A stretch of DNA of 52,080 nt from Vagococcus fluvialis (GCF_003337315.1 NZ_QPJV01000017.1:1-52080), one strand, 5' to 3'. Positions 34,773 to 44,597 are shown, counted from the stretch's first letter. Numbers and translations are program-made. Notes: a model not told the origin generated them from the sequence alone.

Positions 34773-35750
34773 TTAATTAATCATCACTGCTTGTTGAATT
34801 TTTGCTGAATCATATGCTCTTAGTCCAACTTCCATTGCTTTTAAACCATCGTACCCTGTAATAAAAGGTTCTCTTTTTTCTCTTACACAACTAACAAAAT
34901 CTTTGATTAAACCAAAATCCATATTTTCACCAAAAAAGATATGGTTTGCTGCTTTTCCTGTATCTTGAAAATTACTTAAATGATCATTTAACGCATCAAC
35001 CCTCAAGTTACCTTTAGAACCAAACAGCTCAATTGTCACGTCTCCCCAAGTTGGAAAATTATTACTTCTAGACCAACTACAATCATGAGTTACCATAATG
35101 TCATTAGTTAAAACCATGTTTAAAATACCACTATCTTCAACAGGCGTATCCTCAAAGAAAGTGTCAATTTCCGCATACACTTCTTTAACTTCTTCCTTAG
35201 TAAACCAACGAATGATATCTACCATGTGAACTGTGTGGTCAAGAACAGCTCCACCACCTGAAAGTTCTGGATTAACAAACCATTCCATAGGATTTTGTCC
35301 ACGATTCGTGGTCTTAATGCTTTGTAACTCTCCTAATTCACCACTATCTAAAATCCGTTTTGCTTCAATAATGGGCTCACAGAAACGAACAGGAAAGGCA
35401 ATTTGTAAAATGACTCCTGCTTCTTTACAAGCTTCTATCATTTCTTTGCCGTCTTCTACATTAGTAGCAATTGGTTTTTCACATAAAATATGTTTTTTAG
35501 CCTTTGCTGATAATAAAACTTCTTCTTTATGAAGACTATTTTCACTACAAATAATGACAGCCTCACAGTCACTTTCTAGTAAATCTTCTAGTGTTTCATA
35601 ATATGTTGTTTGATAAGTTTTACTAGCCTTTACCCCACGTACTTTATCCGGGTCATAAATACCACTTATTTCAACATCTGGCAGAGACATTAAACTATCT
35701 GCATAACTATAAGCATGATGATGAGCAAAACTAATCATCCCTATTTTCAT
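34773..35750 (-). CDS. Gfo/Idh/MocA oxidoreductase 3
   Basis: 325 residues. The N-terminus has GMISFAHHHAYSYA in place of a classic GxGxxG, as in one known branch of the family. CEKP is near residue 91, and the catalytic segment GGGAVLDHTVHMVD near 166-179 keeps its Asp and His residues. Likely an NAD(P)-dependent sugar-derivative dehydrogenase. It starts two bases after the stop of the unknown 195-residue protein. Confidence 0.85.
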   Translation of the reverse strand: MKIGMISFAHHHAYSYADSLMSLPDVEISGIYDPDKVRGVKASKTYQTTYYETLEDLLESDCEAVIICSENSLHKEEVLLSAKAKKHILCEKPIATNVEDGKEMIEACKEAGVILQIAFPVRFCEPIIEAKRILDSGELGELQSIKTTNRGQNPMEWFVNPELSGGGAVLDHTVHMVDIIRWFTKEEVKEVYAEIDTFFEDTPVEDSGILNMVLTNDIMVTHDCSWSRSNNFPTWGDVTIELFGSKGNLRVDALNDHLSNFQDTGKAANHIFFGENMDFGLIKDFVSCVREKREPFITGYDGLKAMEVGLRAYDSAKIQQAVMIN

Positions 35751-35751
35751 G

Positions 35752-36339
35752 TTATTTCCCGCCTTTCATTGAATCGGATAATAATTGATAAATGTTTTTT
35801 AATTCTAATAAATTTTCAGCAGTTAAAGTTGTTTCGAACTCTTCTGGTAGTAAAACTGTTGAGTTTAATTTAATAGATGCTTGAATTTGATTATCATAAT
35901 CTAGATTAAAACCGCGTTTACTAAAATCAAATTTGAAACTTGCTCTTAAACCTTTTAAACTATTCAGCACATATTGAACAATCATCCGATTGTGAAGACG
36001 AATAGTTATAAAAATTTGCTGAGAATCTTCTGTTTTTTTTGAATACACTTTTAAGCGCTGAATTTTCCCAAAATATTGAGTAATAAAATATAAATCAACT
36101 AATACTGAGTTATAAAAACGCGGCTCAGTCATTTTATCTAATTGACGTTCATAATGAATAACGCCACCCTCATTTTTATGATTTTCAATTTGTTTTTCTG
36201 CAGCTTTTAAAGCATCTTCTCCTGAATTCTGATGTGTCACTATACACGTTTCATTTTTATTTTCGTAAATTATTTGTTTAATTGAAGATTCTATCGTCCC
36301 TTGAACAAAGGAATCATTAAACAAAGCTTGTAAATCCAT
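35752..36339 (-). CDS. Conserved-looking protein of unknown function
   Basis: 195 residues that I do not recognise. It is soluble, with no signal peptide or membrane segment. The middle (about 80-130) is rich in alternating hydrophobic strands, and a second beta-rich part follows to about 165, suggesting a mainly beta domain capped by helices. It is tightly packed between a dehydrogenase and an oxidoreductase gene, so it is probably a pathway component: an isomerase, a subunit or a binding protein. Confidence 0.6.
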   Translation of the reverse strand: MDLQALFNDSFVQGTIESSIKQIIYENKNETCIVTHQNSGEDALKAAEKQIENHKNEGGVIHYERQLDKMTEPRFYNSVLVDLYFITQYFGKIQRLKVYSKKTEDSQQIFITIRLHNRMIVQYVLNSLKGLRASFKFDFSKRGFNLDYDNQIQASIKLNSTVLLPEEFETTLTAENLLELKNIYQLLSDSMKGGK

Positions 36340-36359
36340 GTCACAATCTCCTTTTCATT

Positions 36360-37358
36360 TTAGTAACGAACAATATGAGTCAACACAGAAATACCTGGTT
36401 GTTGTAAATCATGATAAGTTTTATCAATGTGTTCTAAATCAGTTACATTAGTCACGTAATCTGCTACTTTTATTCTATCTTTTCCTAACAAGCGAACATA
36501 CTCTGCAGTGTTTCGCCCTTCAGTCCAACGTACTTGACCATATGGATAATCAATAGCATCTCTTTCATAGGACGGATCATATCGACCTGGTCCACCTGCT
36601 CTTGAAATCAAGATATCTATTTCTTTCGCAAACATATTTGTTCGCTCATAGTTTGGTTGAAGATCTCCAACTATGACACTTTTACCTTTATCTCGACACC
36701 ACTCTAAACTTTTATTGGTTAAGTAACTTGAATCACCGCCTGTGCATAAAAAGACAGCATCAACTCCGTGACCATTTGTTACTTCAGCAATATGAGTTTC
36801 TAATTCTTCTTCATCAGTAAATGTATCAATACCTGTTGTTTGAGCAAAAACTTCCGCTCTTGGTTTAGATCGATTTAAAGCGATAACCTGATGACCTGCA
36901 TTTTCAGCTATTTGACCAATTAATTGACCAAAGATACCTAAACCGACTACTAAACTTGTTTCACCAAATTGTAAATCTGCTTTTCGTAAAGCATGAATTG
37001 AAATAGCACCAATACCAGCTAAACAGGCTTCTTTTAGATCAACATGATCTGGCACATGACAAACTAAAGTTTTAGGAACAGCTAAATATTCTGCGTGATA
37101 AACATAAGGAGCTCCGTAACAAGCAACTCGGTCACCGGCTTTAAACCCTACTACTCCCTCTCCAACTTCTTCAACAACACCTGCAGCACTGTAACCTAAA
37201 GGAACAATATCCCCTTTGCTATTTCCCATCATTGTAATTTCTGTTCCCGGACTGATAGCTGAGTAACTTGTTTTGATTAAGACATATCCTGGTTTTGCTT
37301 GTGGAATTTCTGTTTCAAAAATAGCTACCTTCCCATTTCTTGCTCCAATATATTTCAT
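36360..37358 (-). CDS. MDR-family dehydrogenase without usual zinc motifs
   Basis: 332 residues of the medium-chain dehydrogenase family. The nucleotide site GLGIFGQLIG is near 148-157. Instead of the Cys and GHE zinc ligands it has SPGTE (about 36-40) and GYSAAG (about 55-60), the pattern of the SPGTE/BchC-like subfamily found beside Gfo/Idh/MocA enzymes. It probably oxidises a polyol-like or sugar hydroxyl. It lies just after the ABC permease genes. Confidence 0.82.
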   Translation of the reverse strand: MKYIGARNGKVAIFETEIPQAKPGYVLIKTSYSAISPGTEITMMGNSKGDIVPLGYSAAGVVEEVGEGVVGFKAGDRVACYGAPYVYHAEYLAVPKTLVCHVPDHVDLKEACLAGIGAISIHALRKADLQFGETSLVVGLGIFGQLIGQIAENAGHQVIALNRSKPRAEVFAQTTGIDTFTDEEELETHIAEVTNGHGVDAVFLCTGGDSSYLTNKSLEWCRDKGKSVIVGDLQPNYERTNMFAKEIDILISRAGGPGRYDPSYERDAIDYPYGQVRWTEGRNTAEYVRLLGKDRIKVADYVTNVTDLEHIDKTYHDLQQPGISVLTHIVRY

Positions 37359-37378
37359 TGTCTGACTCTCCTGACTTC

Positions 37379-38197
37379 TTATTTATTTCCAGAAAATGCT
37401 ATTCCCTTAGTGAAGTATTTCTGGAAGAAGATAAAGATTAAGAATGTTGGTACAAAGGATAGAACTGATCCACCCATTTCAATACCAAAGTTACCTTCTT
37501 TTGTTAACATAGATGCTAAACCGACTGTTACAGGATACATCTCTTGACTTGTTGTAAAAATTAACGGTGTTAGTAAGTCATTCCAACACTGGATAAAAGC
37601 AAAAGTTCCAACTGTTGCAATAACCGGTTTACATAGAGGCATAAAGATTCTAAAGAATATTTGAAAATCGTTCGCCCCATCAATAAATGCTGCTTCTTCT
37701 AATTCTTTTGGTAATTGAGACATAAATTGTTTCACTAAGAAAACACCCATAATTGCCCAAAGTTGAGGAATGATTAATGGTAAATAAGTGTTGATCCAAC
37801 CAAATTTACTAAACATGATATAACGAGGAATAATTAAAATTTGTGTTGGCACCATAATTACTGCCATCATCATCCAAAAAATCACATCTCGACCAAAAAA
37901 TTCTTTTTTAGAAAATAAGTAACCTAAAATAGCTGCAAAGAACATTTGTGAGAACGTTGGAATAATTGTAATAATTAGTGAGTTGACCAACCATTTAGGA
38001 TAGTCAGAATAACGTAAAATATGTTTAAAATTGTCTAAACCTAAATCACCACTTGCAATCCAATTGAATGGGTTACCAATTGGCAACTTCATTTTCATAA
38101 AACTTCCGACAATCATAATGAAGAAAGGTGTTAAGAAAAGTAAGGCTAGTAAAACTAGTAAAAAGATTGATAATTTCGATGTTTTTTTCGTTTCCAT
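37379..38197 (-). CDS. Carbohydrate ABC transporter permease (MalG type)
   Basis: 272 residues with six membrane segments and the ATPase-docking loop EAAFIDGAN near residue 168. With the MalF-type protein it forms the membrane channel of a CUT1 importer. No ATPase gene is in the cluster, so a shared MsmK/MsmX-type ATPase encoded elsewhere must drive it. Confidence 0.92.
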   Translation of the reverse strand: METKKTSKLSIFLLVLLALLFLTPFFIMIVGSFMKMKLPIGNPFNWIASGDLGLDNFKHILRYSDYPKWLVNSLIITIIPTFSQMFFAAILGYLFSKKEFFGRDVIFWMMMAVIMVPTQILIIPRYIMFSKFGWINTYLPLIIPQLWAIMGVFLVKQFMSQLPKELEEAAFIDGANDFQIFFRIFMPLCKPVIATVGTFAFIQCWNDLLTPLIFTTSQEMYPVTVGLASMLTKEGNFGIEMGGSVLSFVPTFLIFIFFQKYFTKGIAFSGNK

Positions 38198-38209
38198 AAT
38201 GATTGCCTC

Positions 38210-39154
38210 CTAACTGTAATCAATTGTTTTTCCTAAGAATCTCTTCTGAACTAATGACACTAAAAAGACCATGAAGAATAGTACATAAGCTAACACACTT
38301 GCATAACCTAGTCTTAATGCGGAGAATCCCTCTTGGTACATATAATAAACAATCGTATTTGTCGCAAAGTTTGGTCCACCACTTGTTAATAGGAAAGCTG
38401 AATCAAATACTTGGAATGAACCGATTGTTGTCATAACAGCTACATAGAAATGAATAGGAAGAAGTAATGGAAACGTGATTTTCCAAAAAACTTTACTTTT
38501 GCTTGCCCCGTCAATTCTGGCAGCTTCGTATAATTCTTCTGGAATACCTTGAAGACCTGCAAAGTAGTAAATCATTGTACTACCAATAATTTTGAAGATA
38601 CTTAAACCAGCAAGTACTAATAATGCCTGATTAGAACTTGATAAAAACATTTGCTCTGGTAAACCTAACATACCTAAAAACTGGTTGATAAAACCTTCAC
38701 CAGTACCTCTAAATAACCACTGCCAAATACCTGCTACTACAACAAATGACGTAACTACTGGTAAGAAGAAAATTCCTTTAAAGAAGTTACCGACTTTTGT
38801 TTTTTGACTAACGATTAATTGTGCTAACATCAGACCAATCGCCATCGATGGTACGATGTAATAAATTGAAAATACTAACGTATTCTTTAAAGATTTCCAG
38901 GCGATTGCATCGCCCAGAAATCTCTGCCAGTTCCCTAATCCGATAAATTCCGGAGTCCCAATTATTGGCCAATCGAAGAAAGTGATAATAAAACTAAATA
39001 CGATAGGTGCCAAGAAAAAAATGGTGAAATGAATCAATACTGGAATCATGAATACGTAGACAATTGCATGTTTAGCCATATGATTTTTCAATGAAAAACT
39101 ATTCTTACTTTTTTTAACTGTTTTAGTTGTTTGCATTGTATTGTCCACTTTCAT
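38210..39154 (-). CDS. Carbohydrate ABC transporter permease (MalF type)
   Basis: 314 residues with six membrane segments and the docking motif EAARIDGAS near residue 212. It begins with a short basic cytoplasmic tail. Partner of the MalG-type permease 12 bases downstream and the binding protein 12 bases upstream. Confidence 0.92.
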   Translation of the reverse strand: MKVDNTMQTTKTVKKSKNSFSLKNHMAKHAIVYVFMIPVLIHFTIFFLAPIVFSFIITFFDWPIIGTPEFIGLGNWQRFLGDAIAWKSLKNTLVFSIYYIVPSMAIGLMLAQLIVSQKTKVGNFFKGIFFLPVVTSFVVVAGIWQWLFRGTGEGFINQFLGMLGLPEQMFLSSSNQALLVLAGLSIFKIIGSTMIYYFAGLQGIPEELYEAARIDGASKSKVFWKITFPLLLPIHFYVAVMTTIGSFQVFDSAFLLTSGGPNFATNTIVYYMYQEGFSALRLGYASVLAYVLFFMVFLVSLVQKRFLGKTIDYS

Positions 39155-39166
39155 TTATAGTCCTTT

Positions 39167-40429
39167 CTATTTCATCTCGTTTTTAATTAACTCATTTGCC
39201 TCTTTTGCCGCTTCTTCTGGTGTTAATGATCCTTCTAACATTGCTTGTAATTTAGCTTGTACATTTGGCATAAAAATACGAGCAGATGGATGAATAACTC
39301 CTGGATTTGCAATTTCAACATATTGCGCTAAATCTTTCATACGTTCGTTATCATCAAAGATTGTTAGAGCAGATGTTCTTGCTGGAATATAGTTAGTTAA
39401 TTTATTAAATGATTTCGCATTTTCACTATTTGTCATAACTTCAACAAATTTAGCTGATTCAGCTTTATGTTTAGATGTAGAGGCTACTGAGAACATTCCT
39501 GTTGTACCAAAAGTCGCTTGTTCTTTTTGTTTTAAAGGAGCCCCAATAACATAGTTTTCTTTACCTTGTTCAGCCATTGAAGAAATTAGATAACCTGTTC
39601 CGTAAGCTGCTAACATTTTTCCTTCTTGGAATCCTGTTTGTTCAGTTGCATTAATTGAGTCTTTTGGAATGATTCCTTCATCATAAAGTTTTTTAATTTC
39701 AGTAAATGCTTCAACTGATTCTTTACTATCAATTACAGCCTCACCGTCTTTAATAATGTCTCCGCCTGCTTGCCAGATAAATGGATAAAGTGTTGAGTTT
39801 AGTGTGCTTCCACCTTCAAAAGTACGTCCAGCATAACCTTTTTCAACTGCCTTTTTAGCTAAAGCGTCAAATTCTTCCCAAGTTTCAGGTAATTTTTCAG
39901 GATCACCACCAACTTCTTTTAAGATGTCTGTGTTGTAGAACATTGTTTGAACTTCACGTAAAATCGGTAACCCATATTTTTTACCATCATATGTTACAGC
40001 CTCTAATGATGTTTCAGAAAAATCTGCAGCATCAAAATCTTTTCCTAGATGATCATCCATTGGCTCTAAAATACCTTTATCCGCAAATTGAGTCATCATA
40101 TCTGGAATTAAGTAGAACACATCAGGACCATCACCAGATGACAACGCTGTCATAATTTTCTGCTCACGATTTGCCCAAGGAATTTCTTCGAAGGCGATTT
40201 TAGCATTCGGATAGTCTTTCTTAAATTCTTCTGCCATCTTATCAAAAACTTCAGTTTGCTCAGCTTTTAATTCTGTTCCAACGAAGGGATGTGTCCAAAC
40301 TGTTAAAGTAAATTCATCATCTTTTGATTTAGCTGATTCTTCCTTTTTATCATTGTTTCCACATGCAACAAGAGCAGTTGTCAGAGCTAAACCTGCAGCT
40401 AATAAACCTAATTTTTTAACTAATTTCAT
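39167..40429 (-). CDS. Carbohydrate ABC transporter substrate-binding lipoprotein
   Basis: 420-residue extracellular solute-binding protein of the CUT1 group. The signal peptide ends in the lipobox LVAC with the lipidated Cys at 23, so it is tethered to the membrane. The body is of the maltose-binding type, with FTLTVWTHPF at the start of the mature domain. It determines substrate specificity, which cannot be predicted here. Second gene of the operon. Confidence 0.92.
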   Translation of the reverse strand: MKLVKKLGLLAAGLALTTALVACGNNDKKEESAKSKDDEFTLTVWTHPFVGTELKAEQTEVFDKMAEEFKKDYPNAKIAFEEIPWANREQKIMTALSSGDGPDVFYLIPDMMTQFADKGILEPMDDHLGKDFDAADFSETSLEAVTYDGKKYGLPILREVQTMFYNTDILKEVGGDPEKLPETWEEFDALAKKAVEKGYAGRTFEGGSTLNSTLYPFIWQAGGDIIKDGEAVIDSKESVEAFTEIKKLYDEGIIPKDSINATEQTGFQEGKMLAAYGTGYLISSMAEQGKENYVIGAPLKQKEQATFGTTGMFSVASTSKHKAESAKFVEVMTNSENAKSFNKLTNYIPARTSALTIFDDNERMKDLAQYVEIANPGVIHPSARIFMPNVQAKLQAMLEGSLTPEEAAKEANELIKNEMK

Positions 40430-40446
40430 TTTAAAATTCTCCTCTT

Positions 40447-41505
40447 TTAAAGTATTATTTCATGTCCAGTTCGTGCTGATTCATAGATAGCGTCTAATAT
40501 TCTCATAATTTCGACTCCATCCTCAGCAGGTGCTAGACAAGTTTCATTGTTTAATACCACATCTACATAATGATTAATTTCATTTTGGAATAAACCGTTC
40601 ATATCAAGCGACGTTGCTCGTTTGAAGTTAATATCTGTTAAATAACCATTCATCTCTGTAAATAGCTCAATTTCAGGGTCAATACAAGCACCACCCTTAG
40701 TTCCAAAAAGTTCGATTTTCCCAACATCATCTTTAAGATTTAAATTAAAACTAGCATCAATTGATAAAACTGCTCCGTTATCAAAACGAATCATCGCTGT
40801 TGCTAAGTCTTCTACATCAAAAATATCCTTCTCAGATTTTGAAACAGATGAATAATCAGTTTCATCTTTCAGCTCTTTACGACTATCCAGTTTTCTAAAA
40901 GTCGCACCATAAACTGATGTTACTTTTGGTTGACCGAATAAATAGTGAACCAAATCAATCACGTGAACACCTAAATCAATTAAAGGTCCTCCACCAGAAC
41001 GACTCTTATCACCAAACCAACCACCTGGATTCCCGTGGCGTCTTAGATACTGAGCTTTAGCAAAATATAGGTCACCAAAGAATTTACTAGTTAGAAAATC
41101 TTGTAAAATCTTTGTGTCATTTCCAAACCTTCTAACAAAACCAATCATTAGTAATCGGTCATTGTCTATTGAAGCTTGAAGCATTTTTTCAGCGTCTTCT
41201 TTATTTGTCGCCATAGGTTTTTCACAAAGAACATGTTTCTTAGCATTTAACGCTGCTATTGTACACTCAGCGTGAGCTGCATTCCATGTACAAATACTCA
41301 CTGCTTCAATGTCCGGATTTTTAAGAAATTCCTCCTTGCTTGTATATAGATTTTTAACACCATATTGCTCACCCATTTTTTTCAATTGCTTTTCATCTGT
41401 ATCGCAAAAAGCCATCAAATTAACTTGTTCATTTTTTAAATAGGCTTGAATATGTTCGTTAGAAATGCTTCCAACTCCAATAACACCGACATTAAGCTTT
41501 TCCAC
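40447..41505 (-). CDS. Gfo/Idh/MocA oxidoreductase 4
   Basis: 352 residues, first gene of the 15-gene operon. It has a classic GVIGVGSISNEH nucleotide motif, CEKP near 95 and the catalytic segment GGGPLIDLGVHVID near 170-183 with Asp and His intact. It is the most canonical of the four oxidoreductases here and probably acts first on the imported compound. Divergent from the AraC gene, with a near-cre sequence between them. Confidence 0.88.
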   Translation of the reverse strand: MEKLNVGVIGVGSISNEHIQAYLKNEQVNLMAFCDTDEKQLKKMGEQYGVKNLYTSKEEFLKNPDIEAVSICTWNAAHAECTIAALNAKKHVLCEKPMATNKEDAEKMLQASIDNDRLLMIGFVRRFGNDTKILQDFLTSKFFGDLYFAKAQYLRRHGNPGGWFGDKSRSGGGPLIDLGVHVIDLVHYLFGQPKVTSVYGATFRKLDSRKELKDETDYSSVSKSEKDIFDVEDLATAMIRFDNGAVLSIDASFNLNLKDDVGKIELFGTKGGACIDPEIELFTEMNGYLTDINFKRATSLDMNGLFQNEINHYVDVVLNNETCLAPAEDGVEIMRILDAIYESARTGHEIIL

Positions 41506-41579
41506 CTAGATAAATCTCCTTTCCTTGTGCTATACTTTATTTATAAATTACTTTTGTGATTTAAGTTTATTACATGTTT

Positions 41580-41594
41580 ATGAAAGCGTAAATA
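41580..41594 (+). promoter_or_regulatory. cre-like site upstream of the catabolic operon
   Basis: ATGAAAGCGTAAATA matches the cre consensus at all fixed positions except the second-last (T for C). It lies 75 bases before the first gene, suggesting CcpA repression. Weaker than the ptb site. Confidence 0.45.
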
Positions 41595-41756
41595 TAGTTA
41601 CTTGCTTAAAATTTGTACTATCTTGCTGTTGTGATAACTAATGAACTAGTCAGTTAAGTTATGTTCGTTTTTAGCTAATATTCATTTACATGATTGAAAT
41701 TAATCCCAAAGAAACTTTGTGAAACTAAAAAAGCATTATATTAAGGAGTGTGACTT

Positions 41757-42572
41757 GTGGCAAAAATATTTTACGAAACTCATTTTTTTGAAGACCCTTC
41801 TTTTCCTGTTATTTTTCATTACAACACACTAACAAAAGGCAGATTCGAAGTTTTTCCTCACTGGCATATTAATATTGAAATTTTATACGTGATTGAAGGT
41901 ACTGTTTCTATTACCTCTAATACTGCCAAAATTATTGCCAATGTAGGGGATATTGTTATTATTAATTCCAACTACCTCCACAGTATTCAAAGTCTTACAA
42001 AAGATTGTAGCTATTACTGCTTAATTATTGACCATGAACATAGTCAAAAATTAGGTTTTGATACAACTAATAATCGTTTTCTATCTATTACAACTGATAA
42101 AGAAATTAAAAATATTTACAATTTAATTATTAATGAAATGTTAAATCAAAAAAAATACTATAAAAAAGCCTCCGTTGCTTTATGTACAACCATGCTGATT
42201 TTATTATTTAGAAATGTTTGGTTAAATCAAGAAAAAGAAATCAATAACTCTGATAACAAGACTTCTATTGTGAAGCAAGGGATTGGGTACATTAATGAGC
42301 ACTATGATGAAGACATTAAAATTGATGATATTTGTGCTACTGTAGGTGTTAGTAAATATCATTTTTGTAGAATCTTCAAAGAAGTCACTCAAAAAACAGT
42401 TAATGAATATACCTTATCCTTACGCGTTCAGCAAGCAAGATTTTTATTAAAAGAAAAAAAATACAGTGTTTCAGAAGCTGCAGAAGCTACTGGATTTAAT
42501 AGTGAGTCTTATTTTTCAAAATGTTATAAGAAAAAATTAGGTGTTTTACCTTCAAAAGAAAGATCTATATAA
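41757..42572 (+). CDS. AraC-family regulator with N-terminal cupin
   Basis: 271 residues. The cupin domain (about 20-90, with FPHWHINIEILYVIEG) should bind the inducer. The C-terminal pair of helix-turn-helices spans about 172-268, with SKYHFCRIFKEVTQKT and SYFSKCYKKKLG. The start is GTG with AAGGAG eight bases upstream. It is divergent from the 15-gene operon and is its likely activator. Confidence 0.9.
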   Translation: MAKIFYETHFFEDPSFPVIFHYNTLTKGRFEVFPHWHINIEILYVIEGTVSITSNTAKIIANVGDIVIINSNYLHSIQSLTKDCSYYCLIIDHEHSQKLGFDTTNNRFLSITTDKEIKNIYNLIINEMLNQKKYYKKASVALCTTMLILLFRNVWLNQEKEINNSDNKTSIVKQGIGYINEHYDEDIKIDDICATVGVSKYHFCRIFKEVTQKTVNEYTLSLRVQQARFLLKEKKYSVSEAAEATGFNSESYFSKCYKKKLGVLPSKERSI

Positions 42573-42573
42573 T

Positions 42574-42616
42574 AAAAAAACAGCCACATAAGTTTTATCT
42601 TATGTGACTGTTTTTT
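42574..42616. terminator. Bidirectional terminator between araC and the coiled-coil gene
   Basis: Stem CAGCCACATAAG / CTTATGTGACTG (11 of 12 pairs) with A and T runs on both sides, placed between the two convergent stop codons. Confidence 0.85.
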
Positions 42617-43865
42617 ATTGTTTTGCTGAGCCATTTCCATGGCCTGGTGAATAATTAGCCGCTTCTGCTTCAGTAATCAAAGAGAAGTTATTTGGATTTT
42701 TTACTTGGCCATATGTTTTACCACTAGTTACTTTTAAGTATTTAAAACCTGCTGGTGCTTGATACCAATCACCATTCATAGTTGGTCCCGCAGCTTGTTC
42801 AGCCTGTTTTCTAGCTTCTTCTTCTTGTTTACGAGTTTCTTCAGCTTGTCTTTTAGCCTCAGCAGCGGCTTTTTCTGCTGTTTCTGCAAGTCTCTTTTGA
42901 CTATTTTTTAGAAGCGTTTCATATTCTGGTTGAATTCTCTCATAATGTTTCTTCAAATCACCAGGATTATAGCCTTTTTTCTCTAAAGTATCTTTAATAA
43001 CTGTAACATAGCTATTTAACTGTTCTTTTTCAGAATCTTCTAGTTGACCTTCAGATAACAATTTGTTACTTAAATTAATTAATTCTTTTACTTTAGGACC
43101 GTGTTCTTTAAAATCAAACTCAGAATCTTTAATTTTAGTTGTTATTTTTTCAACTAATTGATTGCTCTCTTTTTGTCTATCTTTAACAACTTGTAAATCA
43201 TCCACATGATCAAAGAGCTCTGCATTTTCCTTTTGTGTCTCTTTTATCAATTTTTTGTCTGGCACTAATACATACTCATGTTTTGATAAATCTTCTAATT
43301 TTTTGTTAAACTCTTTTAACTCTTCGACGCTACTTTTAGCTTGTTTTTGATTATCAATTAATTGAATAGATAAATCATCAACTTCTTGAGCAATCTCTCG
43401 AACAGGCTTTACTTTAACTGAAGTATCTAACATTTTTATTTCTTGCTGTAATTTATCAATTAAAAGAGCATCCTCTTTCAGGATAAATGGTTCTTCAGAT
43501 TTACTTGTTAACTTCTCTAACTCAGTCTGGAGCACATTAATCTCTTTTTTAGCAACGGTTGCCTCATTTTTTACGATTGCTTGTTGAACAGTTTCTATGT
43601 TTTCTTGTTCTAATTCAATTAGATCTGTTAATTTTGATTTTACATCTGAATCTTTAACATCAGCAAATCTTGTTAGTTGATTTTCCAACATGGATTTATC
43701 GGAATCTGATATAAACTCTGATTCCATAATTTTAAGCATTTCAGTTTTGTTGGTTTCATGTTCATCATATATTTTTTGGTATGACGCTTCATATGTATTT
43801 GTTGCAATTCCCCCAACTGCAGCAAAAGATAAAACAATACCAACTAATTTTTTCTTTATTGACAC
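42615..43865 (-). CDS. Exported coiled-coil protein
   Basis: 416 residues. An N-terminal hydrophobic stretch (about 6-24) acts as signal peptide or anchor. Long charged helices (about 30-355) are probably coiled coils, with an Ala/Glu/Lys segment rich in EEARKQAEQ near 335-355. A compact C-terminal domain of about 54 residues begins NGDWYQAPAG and ends PGHGNGSAKQ; I have seen similar tails in enterococcal proteins, function unknown. The start is GTG with AGGGG nine bases upstream. It follows the membrane protein gene by 18 bases. Confidence 0.7.
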   Translation of the reverse strand: MSIKKKLVGIVLSFAAVGGIATNTYEASYQKIYDEHETNKTEMLKIMESEFISDSDKSMLENQLTRFADVKDSDVKSKLTDLIELEQENIETVQQAIVKNEATVAKKEINVLQTELEKLTSKSEEPFILKEDALLIDKLQQEIKMLDTSVKVKPVREIAQEVDDLSIQLIDNQKQAKSSVEELKEFNKKLEDLSKHEYVLVPDKKLIKETQKENAELFDHVDDLQVVKDRQKESNQLVEKITTKIKDSEFDFKEHGPKVKELINLSNKLLSEGQLEDSEKEQLNSYVTVIKDTLEKKGYNPGDLKKHYERIQPEYETLLKNSQKRLAETAEKAAAEAKRQAEETRKQEEEARKQAEQAAGPTMNGDWYQAPAGFKYLKVTSGKTYGQVKNPNNFSLITEAEAANYSPGHGNGSAKQ

Positions 43866-43883
43866 GGTGTTCTTCCCCTATTC

Positions 43884-44333
43884 CTAATAATCAAGTAGTG
43901 TGTGATTCTTTTTCTCTGATTTCTCTAAGGATTCATATAAAAAGAAACTATTCTCAATTTTTTTAGATAATTTTTCTTCATAATTTTTACTTTTTAATAA
44001 TATTTTCAGTTCTTCTTCATTACCAAGAAAATTTTGAGTTAGCTGATTATCTAAAAAGAAAATAAATCTTCTATCCTTAGATAATTCTTTGTGATGTTTT
44101 TTTAAATATCTTTCAATTCGATCATAGTACCGACTAACTGATTTTGTTTTTATTGCAAATATAAGGGAAATCGCTAATCCAATAGTAAATAAAACAGCTG
44201 GATGAACTCTTATTAAGTCAAAATATAGAAACAACGAAATAGTACTTAACAAACCTAGAACTAAAGATGTTAACTGTAGTTCTTTCTTTTTAAGTGTTTC
44301 ATATCCTAACATGCTTTTCTTATACTCCTCCAT
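43884..44333 (-). CDS. Small membrane protein with two TM segments
   Basis: 149 residues: a short N-terminal tail, two adjacent membrane helices (about 22-60) and a charged, helical cytoplasmic part (about 65-149). I do not recognise the family. It is directly upstream of the exported coiled-coil gene on the same strand and probably works with it, for example at the cell envelope. Confidence 0.6.
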   Translation of the reverse strand: MEEYKKSMLGYETLKKKELQLTSLVLGLLSTISLFLYFDLIRVHPAVLFTIGLAISLIFAIKTKSVSRYYDRIERYLKKHHKELSKDRRFIFFLDNQLTQNFLGNEEELKILLKSKNYEEKLSKKIENSFFLYESLEKSEKKNHTLLDY

Positions 44334-44451
44334 TACAACTCTCCTAACAACAGTTATTTAACCACTACTATCATATCTTTTTATCAGCTAATAAACAAGA
44401 TTCTCACTTATTTTTAATAAGTTTTTCACAATCCGATTTCTAAATAAAAAA

Positions 44452-44486
44452 AGAAATGTAAACCCTTTTTAGTGAGTTTCATTTCT
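44452..44486 (-). terminator. Terminator downstream of the adenylyltransferase gene
   Basis: Stem AGAAATG-AAAC / GTTT-CATTTCT with a bulged base, followed on the minus strand by a T run. It lies beyond the GNAT remnant. Confidence 0.65.
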
Positions 44487-44494
44487 CAAAAAAA

Positions 44495-44590
44495 TTACTT
44501 TAATATCATCTGTCTACTAAAGGTTTTAAAACCTAGTGATTCATACATTTTTCAATCACATTCAGCACAAAATATTTAAGTTGAGATATT
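44495..44590 (-). pseudogene. GNAT acetyltransferase C-terminal remnant
   Basis: On the minus strand, one frame encodes MYESLGFKTFSRQMILK followed by a stop, the usual end of a GNAT acetyltransferase. The matching upstream segment (FVLNVIEK) is in another frame, shifted at a run of A's. No start exists and no other part of the gene remains. The fragment sits between the adenylyltransferase stop and its terminator. Confidence 0.65.
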
Positions 44591-44597
44591 TTTATCC

